DNA of 64,000 nucleotides. Origin: Euborellia annulipes. Lineage: Eukaryota; Arthropoda; Insecta; Dermaptera; Anisolabididae. Both the position numbers and the translations under genes were made by a program. This document shows, piece after piece, positions 1-17,414 of the stretch; the stretch's first letter is position 1, and every line of letters begins with the position of its first letter. Under the pieces are notes generated by a model. That model was given only the letters and a program-made list of their open reading frames with translations, did no database searches and was not told where the DNA came from. The stretch spans positions 124,001 through 188,000 of the forward strand of contig JAKCPI010005696.1 in the NCBI GenBank assembly GCA_023213315.1. Reading direction: 5' to 3'.

Positions 1-214
1 GTGATTAAAATTATTTAACTATATACCATATACTTAAGGCTCTAGCTCCCAGGTGGGGACTTAATTGTGGCGCTCACTGTACAGCGGGGATCACTATTAA
101 GTGGACTACCATGCATTTTTTCCGAGTGATAATTTCAGTGTTTTTATAAAATAAGATGAAAATCTTTATGGTTGAAGATATATTTTCTTTGGCTGGAAAT
201 TGTGGATATTTAGA

Positions 215-311
215 CAGCCAGGACGAGAAATAAAACGCTATTTTATTTCGACGTTTCGGGTGCTAATCGCCCCCTTCCTCAGGACTGAGCAGGCCTTTCT
301 CGTCCTGGCTG
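215..311 (-). mobile_element. Small hammerhead-bearing element with 16-bp inverted ends
   Basis: A perfect 16-bp inverted repeat (CAGCCAGGACGAGAAA at 215-230, its complement at 296-311) brackets a minus-strand hammerhead core at 250-282. The core reads CTGAGGA, a GC-rich stem II and GAAACGTC. Stem I is weak. It resembles the other hammerhead units in this window in layout but not in flanking sequence. Confidence 0.5.
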
Positions 312-1510
312 CCTACTTAGCATCACTAATATGGAATCCTTTTCTACATTTGAACCAAAATGCGAGTGCATTTAAAAGTAGTGCTCACTGTTTCCGGTTT
401 ATATGTATAAACGGTATCTGAAGTTATTTAATTTGAAATAGATCATAATCTTGAGACGGACAATGAGGTCTTAGCAGTCCGTTTTTATAAGAATGTGAGT
501 TTTTTGTTGTGTCTGGTGGCATGGTTATGATACAAGTGATCAGTACACCATAAGAGATCGTCTCATCCCCGATGGCACAATCGGAAAAACTCTCAACCAA
601 ATTCATTCAAAAACCAATATATAATCCGGTGTCAAAGCTTATATATCATACTTATATAAATATATAATATAATCGAAGTCACATTTATAAATATATATAT
701 TTTCCCCATTCTCTCTATTCATATATTGAATATATAGTATATAAAATAAAATAAGCAACAATTATGTATTAATAGTATTTTATTACATATTATTGCACTT
801 ACATTATACAATTAATTTTGCTAGATTAAGATAAATTTATAAGTTAAAAATTTAGTATCTTTTTATATATAAATTATTATAATTCAGTATTATTTTAATG
901 GTTTGTAAAACCAACTATGGCAAAATAATTATTTCAAAATGTTTTTATTCATTTAATAAATAAAATTAATACAGCTTTTTATTTATTTATTTATTTTATT
1001 TTTTAAGTTAACATCATACTATTCTGATTATTTATTATAAATATTATATATATATATATATAATATATAAAGGAAATTGAGGCTAGGGAGATTCGACATT
1101 TAACGGAAAATGCTTACTGTATTTAGAAAAATGGGTTCAAAATAATAAAGTCTGAAATGAGAATTAGAATAAGGCAGCTGCTCTTTTTTCCAAAATAAAA
1201 TATTTACTTACGAAAAAAATGATTTCTTATTGGGGACTAGTTTCTACTTATAATTATATAAAATGATAGTAAGAATGTCAATAGAATGGCATTTCAGAAA
1301 CTCCTTTATCTCAGTTTCCCCTATATTTTGTTGGCTTGGACTAGATTAGAGAACATTTTAGAATAATATATATTTTACTGACAAAAACTTTTAGGCACAT
1401 AATTTAGTTAGATGTGATATTTATTTATAGAAATCCTAAAGCTTTTCATTTATTTGTTTTTATTTTTGTTTTTTTTTTTTATATGAAAAAATAATTCATA
1501 TTTTGGAAGA

Positions 1511-7025
<5,515 letters not shown>

Positions 7026-7596
7026 TTTTAATCCTTTTATTAATCGAAACGCATTGTGTTATAATTTACAAAATAAAGGAAATAACAGATCTAAAAAAAA
7101 TAGAAGAGGAGAAAAGTCATTTGAGATTACATTTGAGTTATAAAACGTCAAGTTGAAAGAGATGAAAGAGAGGTGGAAGGTTAGAGTTTATGATGGGGCT
7201 AGACTCGTTCAAAAGAACGAATCAGGAACGGATCTATGAACGAATTTCTCATTGACGATACTTTATTCAAAAATACAACTTAATAACTAAAAAAATCTAT
7301 CTTTTAAAAAATTAATTTAAAATAAATTTTGCATATAAATAAATTTGAATTTTAATTAAGTATAAACATTTTATTAACAAAGGTAATTTTGACGAAGTTG
7401 GCAACTTGAATAAATTCAAAGCTTGTTCCCTGATCATGGCTAGATTAAAGATGGCTTCCTAAAACACGACACAGTTTTTTTTTTTTATTAATAATATTAA
7501 AAATTATGATTAATTAAATTAAATAATTAAAGTTTATTTTTTTAAATTTTAATTATTTTTACAATATAATTGCATACATTTCAATTGCTCATCGAA
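7026..7596. promoter_or_regulatory. Bidirectional promoter interval between RUNDC1 and U2AF1
   Basis: Only about 570 bp separate the two start codons, which face away from each other. Both 5' UTRs and both promoters must therefore lie here, unless a non-coding first exon lies further out. The interval is AT-rich with a slightly less AT-rich stretch at about 7180-7260 (AACGAATCAGGAACGGATC). I see no clear TATA box that I would trust. The pairing of two broadly expressed genes in a divergent arrangement suggests a shared promoter. Confidence 0.55.
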
Positions 7597-10500
7597 ATGG
7601 CTGAATATTTAGCATCCATTTTTGGCACGGAAAAGGACAAGTAAGTTGCCGCCTCTGCATTATTTAATATATATTTAATTCTAATTTTTTTTTTTTGAAT
7701 TTTTAGGGTGAATTGTTCTTTTTATTTTAAAATTGGAGCATGTCGACATGGTGATCGATGTTCAAGAATTCATAACAAACCTACTTTTAGTCAGGTATAT
7801 TATTAACAAATAATTTTTAAAACAATGTTTTAACATGATCATTTATTTAATATTATTATTTTTTTATTCAAGTACTGAAAACCAATTATTATTTAATTGT
7901 CAGTAAACGTATTATGCCGGTAAATGGAAATCCCGCCTCTCAATATCCTTAAACTCACCTCTCTAAAAAAATAAACAATTAATTAATTGATTTAATTGTC
8001 ATTGAAATAAAATATATTTTATTTTTTCTCTCTTTTATTATATATATATTTAAAAAAAGGAGAATTATCAATAAGATGAGTAAAAATGATCTTATCGGCC
8101 ATTTGCTTTTGAAATTCAACTTTTCTCTTACTGATTATAGACAAATGAAATCCGGAAACCATTTTATTTTGGGTCTAAATAGAGTAAATTAAGTGATTGA
8201 GCAGCTAATGATTTCTTTTTTTTTTCTTTTAGTATTCCCACCTTACTGACTTTTCGTTATCTTCAGGGTATAAGAGCTTTTGATATGAATAATAAAGTTA
8301 ATATGTTATACATAAGTATTTTTTTAAATATAAAAGTTGAAAGGCTCCGGAGTTGTTTTATTAAATTAGAATCCATCATCTCGTCTTGTCATTTGTCATC
8401 AATGACACCACATCACTGTGTGGGATCCACTTATTTTATTATTATATATTTCAACTATTATAATCAAATACATACCAGGTGTACCGGAAAGTCATTACTG
8501 GCTTTTCTGAAAGATGTTCCTAGCGTCTACTGCGCAATACTACTATTTGACACATGTCATTTTATTCTACTAACATCAAGCTTCAAGTCATAAATTTTAT
8601 AGCAGAAAACTCATGGGTGGGACTTGGTAATCTCCCTCACTGTACAGTATTTATATTTTTAATAAATAATTAATAACAAAAATGTGGTCTATAATTAAAA
8701 ATTCTCCTAATAATAATGTCTAGTTTCGTGCCTGAAAAAGTGCATTCGCATTTCTTTTCTCATTTAATCAAAAGAAAAAAGCCGCTAAAAGTCATCGTTG
8801 TTGGTAGGAACTAGTCAACCTAAATTAAACACAGACACGATCACACACACACTCCCAACCTAAATCTCAGGAACAAACTCAAGCCCCTCTCACATCCACT
8901 AACCAAACCAACAACACATCGACTTGGGGAGGCAGATTGAGGCCCCGTAGTCAACCTAAACCGAACACAAACGCAATTACACACACTCAACCTTCCTCCA
9001 GCTCTCAGAGACCAAACCAAGACTCTGAGACATCCACCAAATTGACCTGGGGACCAGCAAGACTGCGACCCCGTAAACAAATCACCTCAACAATTCCCCC
9101 CTAATCCCATACTCTTGAAAATGGCTCCACAAGGAGAGCCGAAACGTCGAGTAAATCTCAACATCACACGCGACTCAACCTGAGAAAACTTATCTTCGCA
9201 TATATATATATCATACAGACAACTCTAATGCTCTGGAGGTGGTCCTAAACGGACCAAAACGTCAGTAAGAAGGAAATACCAATAAAAAAAAAGAAATATT
9301 ACTAGCTGCTCTCCTTCTTTTTTTTTATTCTACCTACAACCTATGATACAAACAGCTATAAAAAATAAATTTTTATTTTTGATCATTATTCACTTATATA
9401 TCCCCAATTTCATAATCAAAATGCTGATATAAATTAATTTCCACTTAATGTCTGTACTTGAAATAGAAAAATAATAGTATTAAAACATATTTTTGAAAAA
9501 ATCTAAATTATTATGTTAAATAATTTCTAAATTATTATGTTTAATAATCTTTTTTTTTTTTAATAGACTGTATTGCTGCAAAATTTATATGTAAATCCAC
9601 AAAATTCAGCAAAATCTGCTGATGGGTCCCACTGTGAGTATTATTAAATACTAGTCTTTATGATTTCTACCGCATATTTTAATTAGTTATTTGTTTAGTG
9701 GTCGCCAACGTTTCGGACGAAGAAATGCAGGAGCACTATGACAACTTTTTTGAAGACGTTTTTGTCGAGTGTGAAGATAAGGTAATTATATATATATATA
9801 TATATATATAGTATTTATTTCAACCAATTGAAAATTGATTATTTTACTTCGCTCTAATAAAAGTTTAATGAGTAGAAGTGGAGTAAAATTATAATTATTG
9901 TGATAAATATAATTTGGTTAAATACGAACAAATAAAATATTTGTTCAATTTTTGACACTTGTCAAATTGACAATCTGCAGGCAAGAGAGTTTGATAAAAT
10001 TATTAGAGATCACATAATCACAAAAAATTTAATTTTGATTTAAAATATACATCAGGATCCGAAGGGAACTTTGGGAGCGTACAAGTATTACGTAACGCAA
10101 TTTGGGGGGGGGGGGAGGGGGGTCTCGTAAAACGTTACCATGGGTTACAAGGGGGGATGGGGGGGGGGTTGAACAACGCTTTACGTAACTGGTATTTTAG
10201 CGACTTTCCGGTATTTTCGCAACATAATTGTGACTTTTAGATAAAAATGGCCACTTGAGTGTTACGTGACGTCTAGGGGGAGGGGGCCAGAAAAATGTTA
10301 CGGCGTGTTACATGGGGGGGGGAGGGGGGGTCAAAAATCTTCAAAAATTGCGTTACGTAATACTTGTACGCTCCCTTTGCAGCCAGGAGATTAAATTAAA
10401 AAAAATCTTTTATTTAATTTTTATTTGTCGACGTTTTGGTCGTCAATTACGACTTTCATCAGGGCAAAATATTGTCAACTATACACTATCTTAGGTATTT

Positions 10501-13500
10501 TAATATTTACTGTAATCAATACTATCAAAATGTAATAAGGAAGGGATAAGAGTCATGACTGTCTCAAAAGGGAAGTTGATATATTTCGAAAAAGAAACCT
10601 GAATGGAAAAGAAAAAAATGGCAGATAAATATATTTCATTTATTAGGCCCTTGCATCAAGACCATCCTCAGATTTGACAGCTCTGAGGATGGTCTTGACC
10701 AAGACCGGAAATGAAATATATTTATCTGCCATTCTTTTCTTTTCCATTCAGGTTTCTTTTTCGAAATATATCATCTTCCCTTTTGAGTCATTCATGACTC
10801 TTATCCCTTTCTTATTATATTTTTACAAATCAAATATTATCAAATACAGTTAAAGTTTTTACCATTCAATTCGTTCAATTAAAGGAATATTTTCACTACG
10901 ATTGAATTTGCTCACTCAAATATTTTTATAGATATTAACATAAACGACTAACATTACCAAATTTGCAAAGGATAATCTATCATTAAATTCATTCAATTAG
11001 AGAAATATTTTATTACTTTTGAATTTTGTCATTCAAGTATTTTAAATGATGCGAGTATTAACTAAAAATGCATCTTTTCGTCCCACCCAAGACTATACTA
11101 GACCCCAATTTTTCTTTGAATTTTTTTGATCATCAAATTTTTAGTATATAACTGTTACTTTACATAATTACCTCTTCGAATTTATTAATAATGAGTAGTA
11201 AAAATTTTTTTGAGGCCCCTTGAAATATATTTTGTATGCCGAGACTTCTGCTATTCTAATTGAGTTTGATATCCTGCTTTAAAAAATTAATAATCAATTA
11301 TTGGGTTGTTCGGAAAGGAATTTCGTTTTTTCCCCAACAAAGGACTTAATTGTATTTTTTCACTGCTAAATTCACACTTAGTCCGCATAAATATATATTT
11401 TAAAAGCTGATATAGCAAGGCCTTCTAGGGAAAAATTTCGATTGATTCTAAGCAGTAGTTTTTTGTTTGGTGTCAATACCTCTTCTCCTTACACATCGGA
11501 TAATTTTTTTCTTGCTTGGACAGTATTTTTACCTTTTCTATAGTAAAAAAGCAAAATATGTCGAACTAACTGCTTTTTACTTTCCTTATTTGGACGATGT
11601 TATGCATAAAGTAACCAAGGGCCATTATGAGTGAGATAAGACCGCCATCTTGTAGGAAAAAGGAAGATCTACCTCATTATTTAAATCACAACATTATTAT
11701 TCTGTGCATTTTTTTGTATAAAACAAGAAAAAAAGTCATTGCAATTGGTTTTTATTTACAATTGTGGTAATGAAATGCCCCTTATCTCAGATTTAGGTAA
11801 ATGGCGCTTGATTCCTTCATGCATAACATCCTCCATTTGAAAGGGCAATACAGGACCTCAAGGAATAAAAAATTATTGCTTAGAACCAATCGAACTTTTT
11901 CACAAGAAAGCCTTGCTTATATCAGCTCGCAAAATATATAATGATTATGCGATAAACATGTGAAATTAGCTGTGAAAAAATACAATTAATTCCTTTGTTG
12001 GGAAAAAACGAAATTACTTTGCAAACAACCCAATAGAAAAGTTAATTTATTTAAATTTTTCATGTTATTTTTTTTAGTACGGCGAAATTGAAGAAATGAA
12101 TGTTTGTGACAATCTGGGCGATCATTTAGTTGGAAATGTTTATATTAAATTTAGAAGAGAAGAAGATGCTGAAAAGGCTGTTACTGATTTAAACAATAGA
12201 TGGTTTGGAGGTCGTCCAGTATATGCAGAATTAAGCCCTGTCACTGATTTTCGTGAAGCTTGTTGTCGTCAATATGAAATGGGGTTAGTAACTCTAATGT
12301 ATTCAAATATAAAACATTTTAAACTAATTTAATTTAAAAAAAAAATATATATTATATATAGATCTATATATATACACTGAGGTGCAAAAAAAGTGAAACA
12401 CTTTGTTTCTTCTTAAAAAGACATATTTTAATCTATCTTAATGATACTGTAATTTATTAAACATTTAAAATGAAATAACTTATACGTTTCTAAGTAAATT
12501 TAACACAAATCCATATCATTTTAATAAATAATTACAATATAAATAAAACAAAGATAAAAATTGAATTGACTTTGCTAAAAATCTCGTCTGAATCAGCATA
12601 TGAATACAAAGATAAAAATGTCTAAATTTTTTATTAAAGCGAAATTTCTAAAATTTTAAAATAATTTTTCCATTTCACTTTTTCTCTGTCTATTAAATTC
12701 TTATAAAAACAAAATTTTGAATTAATATCCAACAAAACATATCAAGATTATGTTGATTTGTCCCTCAAATTGAAAATTGACATATTTTCTTTATTTTATT
12801 TAAATTGTATTAAATTGATTAAAATCATTTTTATTTGTGTTAAATTTACTTAGAAATGTATAAGATATCAATATGTGAAGTGGCTGTTGTATATCAACAA
12901 TAGAAGAGGGAGCGGGCAGCCAGGAAGTTTTCTTTTCTTCTTCCTGGCTGCTCTTCTATTGATGTATAAGATATTTCATATTAAATGTTTATTAAATTAG
13001 AGTATCATTAGGGTAGATTAGAACAGGCCTTCTGAAGAAGAAACAAAAATGTTTTACTTTTTTTGCACTACAGTGATCGATTTTTTATCTTAATATAGGC
13101 AATTTATAGTTTATTATCAAAATTTTGGATTGTAATAAATATATACGTGTATATTACATGGTATACTATCCTTACAAAAAAAAATGGGAAATCCTCATCT
13201 TTTGTTTTATTTCAAAGATAATTTATTATTATTTTTCTTTAATTTTTCTTTTTAATTTTATATTAACAGAATGGGTTATAAATACATCGATTTGATTGAA
13301 TACGGGAGAGGCTTTGAAGAATTTGGAGGTTTAAGTGATTTTAAGCACAGTATTTGAGTTCTGCATTTTTTCCCCTCTTCATTTTTTGGAGGGTAATTTT
13401 TTTTTTTTTTTATTTTTGAAAAAATCATTTCCACATTGGAGAAAATTTCATTATCATAATTGCTAAATCAAATTTCTTTATATGAGAATTTTCCAAGATT

Positions 13501-14913
13501 TCATATTTAATTTTTCAATTCTATAGAAAAAAAAAACTTTTTATCTCATTTTTCTAATAGATAAATATTTTTTTTTTTTTTTTAGTGAATGCACTAGAAG
13601 TGGATTTTGTAATTTCATGCATCTAAAGCCAATTTCAAGAGAATTACGAAGATATCTGTATAGTAGAAGAAGACGCGGAAGAAGGTACATAATATTCATA
13701 CTTTTATTTTATTTATATATTGACCACTGGTGTAACGAACTCGTAGCAAAAGGAGACACCTACCGTCTCTAGGGGTGTTCGATTATGGAAAAAAAATAAT
13801 CGAATATGAAAAAAAAGTAATAATCGGTTATCAAAAAAATAATCGATTATACCTTGTTTTTTCTCTGGTAAAATTTCCCTCTCGCGAAAATCATTTGACC
13901 TTTTTTTCCTTTTTTGAATGCTAGTCTCATCCCATCTTTTCAAACGCATGTTTTCCGAAAATAATCGATTATTTTACGCAGCCCTAACTCTCTCCTCATG
14001 CCTCAAGCTCTTCAAGCCATCCCAGTCAGCCTTTGGAGTCGCCAAAGAATTGTATTTATTCATTCGAGCATTTTGTCTTTCAATTTCTATAAATATATAT
14101 GTATAAATACAGATAAAGAGCGCCTTAGTTGAGCATTGCCAGCTCCATCTATAGAGGTTCGCCTCGACTAATTGATTGCTAATGAATGACAAACAAAATA
14201 GTTTTTAGAAAGTACATATCTACGCCATTTGATAAAATATATTGATTCATTTTACTATTTGAAAGAGATATAATATTATGCGACAAACTTTTAAGCTACC
14301 CAAAATACACCCAAAATGGGCATATTTTTTTTTTCTTTGAGTTTATACTGTTACAATGTTATGTCTACCTAAATGAAAAATTCCTCGTGTAATAAATAAA
14401 GTTGTTTTGTTCTTCACTAAAGCTTTAATTTTAAAGAATTGCTTTCTCTTTGGATTTCATTTCTAATGTGGTCAAGTTTAGAGATTCTTGCGTCTTTATG
14501 ATGCTTTGGACAATGGTTTTATATAGATTAGTGCTAAGATTGATATTCTTGTTCCAAATCGTCTAATTTATCTGGCGGATCTCTCTTTTTTCCTGTCCTA
14601 TTTTATTTCCAATTTCTTACCTGCGTTTGCCATTTGAGAAAATAGTAACTCCAAATATTTAAATGAAGAATTATTTTATAACTAGAAGTAAGTCAATTTG
14701 CCCGGGAGCCGTGGCTCAGTGAGAAGACATTAGCTTCTCGCACCGGAGTCCCGGGTTCGCTTCCCATCCCAAGCGAGAAAAATTTATTTCATTTGATTTG
14801 ACTACAAATCATTTGAAATAAATAGGGGTGGGGTCTAAATGGCCTTAGATGCCGAAAAAGACCTTAAAAAAAAAAAAAAAAAAAAAGTAAGTCAATTTTG
14901 TTTTGTGGTGATT

Positions 14914-14947
<34 letters not shown>

Positions 14948-16842
14948 CGTATATATAATTAAACTTGAAATTTGCGAACAGTCTGTAGCAAAAACTATAC
15001 AGCAGAAGTGCATGAAAATTGGATATTGGCAGAATGAAATGATGGGAATTCAGTGGGATTCTAAAAAAAAATGTCGTATCATAGCTTTATTGAGAACATA
15101 TAAATAATCTACAAAAATATACAGATACAAAACATGATCAATATGTCTTCCATTATCTCTACCATCTGGAAGCGTAGAATCGCATGTTCGATTGTTGAAA
15201 GCAGTATGAACTGGGGAATGTTACGCACATGGCGTTCTATGCTTTCTTTAAGGTCGGATAGAGATTCCCCAGTTCATGCTGCTTTCAACAATCCAAGATG
15301 CGATTTCCAGATGGTAGCAGGCAATGGTGGACATCATATCGAGCATGTTTTGTAAATTTTTGTAGATTATTTATATGTTCTCAATAAAGTTATCTATGAT
15401 AATCCATCTTGTAGTGTTTTTTTTTCTCGATAAAATTCCCATTATTTCATTCTGCCCAATTTTCATGCAATTCTGCTGCATAGCTTTTGCTACAGACTGA
15501 TCGCAAATTTCAAGTTTAATTACCCTGTATATATAAAGATAGTAGTGTATTCTTTCTAGAACAAAAAATAACAGTGGTATGCTCTATGGTATGATTATTA
15601 AAAATATAAATAATTTTCTATAATATATTTATTTTAACTAGGTAGAGCCTTGTTTGAAAAGGATGGAATTATTTCAATCAATGATCAAATAGACTGTTCA
15701 TTAGCCAGTCAATATATCGTTTAAGATATCAAGTTTGCGAGATATGTTTGTGCTTAAGATTGGTTTATTTTAGTTTTCAGATACTCAATCTCTGTTTCGG
15801 CCACCCGGAGAGCCTTACTTATAAAGAATGATCATGCCTTGGTACAGATTCATATATATATGTGTCGTATTTTGTTGTTTCAGTTATAATTATGCCTTTC
15901 CTGGAGGCCGAAACAGAAAACTAAACTAAAATTAATATATCATTGAAGATTATTTATATTTTTAATATTTATACCATAGTACTTACCACTTGTCATTGAT
16001 TATACAAGAAAGAATACACTAATATCATTATATGTATATACATATACAGTGAGGGACAATATTAAGTCCCACCCTTGCTTTTTCTACTTGTGATTATTTC
16101 ATTGTTTTTAAAAAAATATAAATTTTTTAATGGAAACTTTCGTGGTTCAAACCTAGAAAATTTCCAATAAAGATTTTCATTTTCTTTTATAAAAACAAAG
16201 AAATAATCTCAAGTAGAAAACGCATGGGTGGGACTTCATTTTGGCATTTACTGTACCATCTATTGCAATAGTATTGAGACTAAAGCCCGGTAGTTAGACA
16301 GCCCAAATGACACACGCTCACTCAACTTTTTTTCTGATTAAAACATTGAGATAATTTTTATTTCGTTATATCTTGAAATTTATATTAAAAAAATAGATTT
16401 TTATGTTTATTCTTTTGTTAAAAAGGGTCGTTCGGCCTATTGTCTGCTTTGATAAAGGTATTACTCGCACAGACAGGCTGCCATTTGGGTTGGACTTTAA
16501 TATTCTCTCAATACTTTTGCAATAGATGGTATATCTAGTCGAAGTTTAGGAGGTAGAATTTAAAGCACATTATTGAAATGATTCTTTATATTATATTATT
16601 GTCTATTAAAACTTCACTATATCAAGAAAGAAAATAAACACCAAATAATTTTATTAAATAATTCCACATTAAATTGTTTTAGGAGTCGGAGTCGTGAAGG
16701 AGAAAAGATTGCTGGTTATCGACGAAGCCGTTCCCGATCCCGTGAAAGACGAGATCGTGATCGTGATCGTGATCGCGAACGTAGCAGTAGAAAAAGCCGA
16801 GGGGATCGTAGAGATCGTGAAGGGCGTTCTGGTCGATATTAA
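7597..16842 (+). CDS. U2AF1: U2AF small subunit (U2AF35/U2AF38), splicing factor, 7 coding exons
   Basis: Exons: 7597-7640, 7707-7794, 9567-9633, 9699-9781, 12078-12283, 13586-13684, 16683-16842. They total 747 nt, giving 248 aa and TAA (human about 240 aa). All introns are GT-AG and in phase. The protein pairs with U2AF65 and recognises the AG at 3' splice sites in the nucleus during early spliceosome assembly. Domains in order: zinc finger 1 (C18, C27, C33, H37), a UHM/RRM-like domain (about 67-149, including [14 protein letters not shown]), zinc finger 2 (C157, C165, C171, H175) and an Arg/Ser/Asp-rich tail (about 190-248) with RSRSRSRE and [11 protein letters not shown]34 and Q159 match the human positions S34 and Q157 that are mutated in myelodysplasia. 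The human poly-Gly tail is absent. Introns 2, 4, 5 and 6 are swollen by transposons. An AATAAA at 17027 is a possible polyadenylation signal. Confidence 0.97.
8815..9085. repeat. Two-unit tandem repeat (about 125 bp unit) in U2AF1 intron 2
   Basis: Two neighbouring units share CAACCTAAA(T/C)(T/C)(A/G)AACACA, a CACACACAC run, CTCAG, CATCCACCAAA-type sequence and a closing GGGGA..GCA-GA-TG-GGCCCCGTA phrase. The region is C/A-rich on the plus strand and lacks thymidine relative to its surroundings. It leads directly into a decayed hammerhead at 9110. Confidence 0.55.
9110..9153 (+). ncRNA. Decayed hammerhead motif (TACTC/GAGTA stem I)
   Basis: Stem I pairs perfectly (TACTC with GAGTA) and stem II is a strong GGCTC..GAGAGCC-type hairpin followed by GAAACGTC. 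The conserved CTGANGA box, however, reads TTGAAAA, so the core has lost required bases. Confidence 0.45.
9232..9263 (+). ncRNA. Decayed hammerhead motif
   Basis: CTGGAGG, then a GGTCC..GGACC stem II, then AAAACGTC. Both the CTGANGA and GAAA boxes carry changes. Downstream, AGCTGCTCTCCTTC resembles the tail of the other hammerhead units. Confidence 0.4.
10080..10480. repeat. G-tract-rich repeat ending in a decayed minus-strand hammerhead
   Basis: Several plus-strand G runs of 6-13 alternate with TACGTAAC and GTTACG phrases, so stable G-quadruplexes are possible on the U2AF1 transcript strand (intron 4). The right end has GCAGCCAGGAGATTAAAT and a minus-strand hammerhead core (10430-10462). That core reads CTGATGA, a paired stem II and then AAAACGTC, so the conserved G before AAA is lost. 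Confidence 0.55.
10610..10765. mobile_element. Inverted pair of decayed hammerhead units
   Basis: GGCAGATAAATATATTTCATT at the left is the near-exact inverse of the right end. Each half has CTGAGGATGGTCTTGA. In the right half GAAACG has become GGAAATG, and in the left half it is missing. This is a compact head-to-head inverted duplication within U2AF1 intron 4. Confidence 0.55.
11301..12033. mobile_element. Non-autonomous mariner-type element (TTGGGTTGTTCGGAAAG TIR)
   Basis: The left end TTGGGTTGTTCGGAAAGGAA and the right end inverse (TTTGCAAACAACCCAA) form long terminal inverted repeats that extend inward to ATACAATTAA/TTAATTGTAT. TA dinucleotides flank both ends (11299-11300 and 12034-12035). 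The TIR resembles mariner ends. No transposase frame is present in the 733 bp, so it is non-autonomous. It sits in U2AF1 intron 4, ending just before exon 5. Confidence 0.8.
12375..13075. mobile_element. Tc1-like MITE with a nested hairpin insertion
   Basis: Ends read CACTGAGGTGCAAAAAAAGTG and, inverted, CACTGTAGTGCAAAAAAAGTA, continuing with matching inner sequence (GTTTCTTCTT). A left TA is present and the right one is mutated. Inside, 12890-12970 holds a separate insertion with a strong hairpin (GCAGCCAGGAAG / CTTCCTGGCTGC). It occupies most of the first half of U2AF1 intron 5. Confidence 0.7.
13270..13328 (+). other. Candidate alternative (poison) exon of U2AF1 in intron 5
   Basis: A pyrimidine-rich tract and AG (13268-13269) precede a block that stays open in the U2AF1 frame. 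Read from exon 5 it gives about 28 codons ([19 protein letters not shown] and onward) before a TGA just past 13350. If the donor at 13329 (GTTTAAGT) is used, the 59-nt exon shifts the frame of exon 6 and meets a stop there. Either way, inclusion would remove zinc finger 2 and the RS tail. The splice signals and open frame are seen; use as an exon is inference. Confidence 0.35.
14700..14885 (+). mobile_element. tRNA-derived SINE with 13-bp target duplication
   Basis: The head has an A-box-like TGGCTCAGTGAGAAG and a B-box-like GGTTCGCTTCC within a tRNA-like segment (14700-14770). A unique body includes GGCCTTAGATGCCGAAAAAGA, and the element ends in a run of about 21 A. AGTAAGTCAATTT occurs directly before (14687-14699) and after (14886-14898) it. 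Fragments of the same body are at 20.0, 31.0 and 62.4 kb. It lies in U2AF1 intron 6. Confidence 0.85.
14954..15530. mobile_element. Foldback/mariner-type MITE (ACAGGGTAATTAAACTTGAA ends)
   Basis: Left AATTAAACTTGAAATTTGCGA is matched inversely by the right end, and the arms stay largely complementary through AGTCTGTAGCAAAA, ATTGAGAACATATAAATAATC and TTGTTGAAAGCAG, meeting near 15245. The open frame inside (15134-15355) is a by-product of the palindrome. It is in U2AF1 intron 6. Confidence 0.7.
15760..15930. repeat. Short inverted repeat with GGCCGAAACAG motif
   Basis: AGTTTTCAGATACTCAATCTCTGTTTCGGCC on the left is partly inverted in GGCCGAAACAGAAAACTAAACTAAAAT on the right. The GGCCGAAAC phrase recalls the hammerhead GAAA box but no CTGANGA box is recognisable. 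It may be a very decayed hammerhead unit. Confidence 0.3.
16047..16253. mobile_element. MITE with CAGTGAGGGACAATATTAAG ends
   Basis: TA-flanked element with long inverted ends including TTAAGTCCCACCC and ATTATTTCATTGTTTTTA. It is the same family as 45396-45605. Fragments are at about 70-150 and 8600-8660. It lies in U2AF1 intron 6. No coding content. Confidence 0.75.
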
Positions 16843-17414
16843 TAGCACATAAAAATTTATTTTAGAAGTTTCCAAGTGATGGTTTTCTTAACCATTGATG
16901 TTCGGTGGCAAAATTTAGACATTATTCTTTTCAATTATTACAATATATTTATAGTACTCATATATACTATATTTAATTTGATTTACTTAACGTGCTCATT
17001 TATTAAATATTTTAATTGGTCACTAAAATAAAATAGATGAAAAACTGGAATGCTCAGCCATGATAGAAAGCCAAGCCGAAAGAGAATTATAGTACATTAA
17101 AATTAAATATATAAATTGAACACTAGGCCATTTGTTTCAAAGATTTTATTAATTAAAAATTAAAACTTAATACGTATTTCCACAATTACTTGTCATCATC
17201 AGAAGTGATTACATTCTAATACATGAAAGTGGAAACATTATACTTATACACTATACACTACTAGCTGCGGTAGGGTTGCCTTCGGCAACCCTACCCCGCT
17301 AGACCCTGGCGGGCGGCGTCTCGGGATATGACTAAGAGTTGTCCAGATAAATGTATTTTAATTAATTATGAGGAAGAGTTTTTATTTTTTATTTTAAATA
17401 TTTGATTAATATAT

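Noticed and set aside
8285..8593. 102-codon frame in U2AF1 intron 2
   Set aside because: Composition is intron-like, no domain is recognised, and it ends at a MITE fragment (CATGGGTGGGACTT).
12096..12332. 78-codon open frame starting at MNVCDNLG
   Set aside because: This is U2AF1 exon 5 read from an internal Met and through the donor at 12284.
15134..15355. 73-codon frame with Trp/Arg-rich sequence
   Set aside because: It lies across the centre of a foldback element and is explained by the palindrome.
16669..16875. Minus-strand Ser/Thr-rich frame
   Set aside because: It is the antisense of the Arg/Ser-rich last exon of U2AF1.
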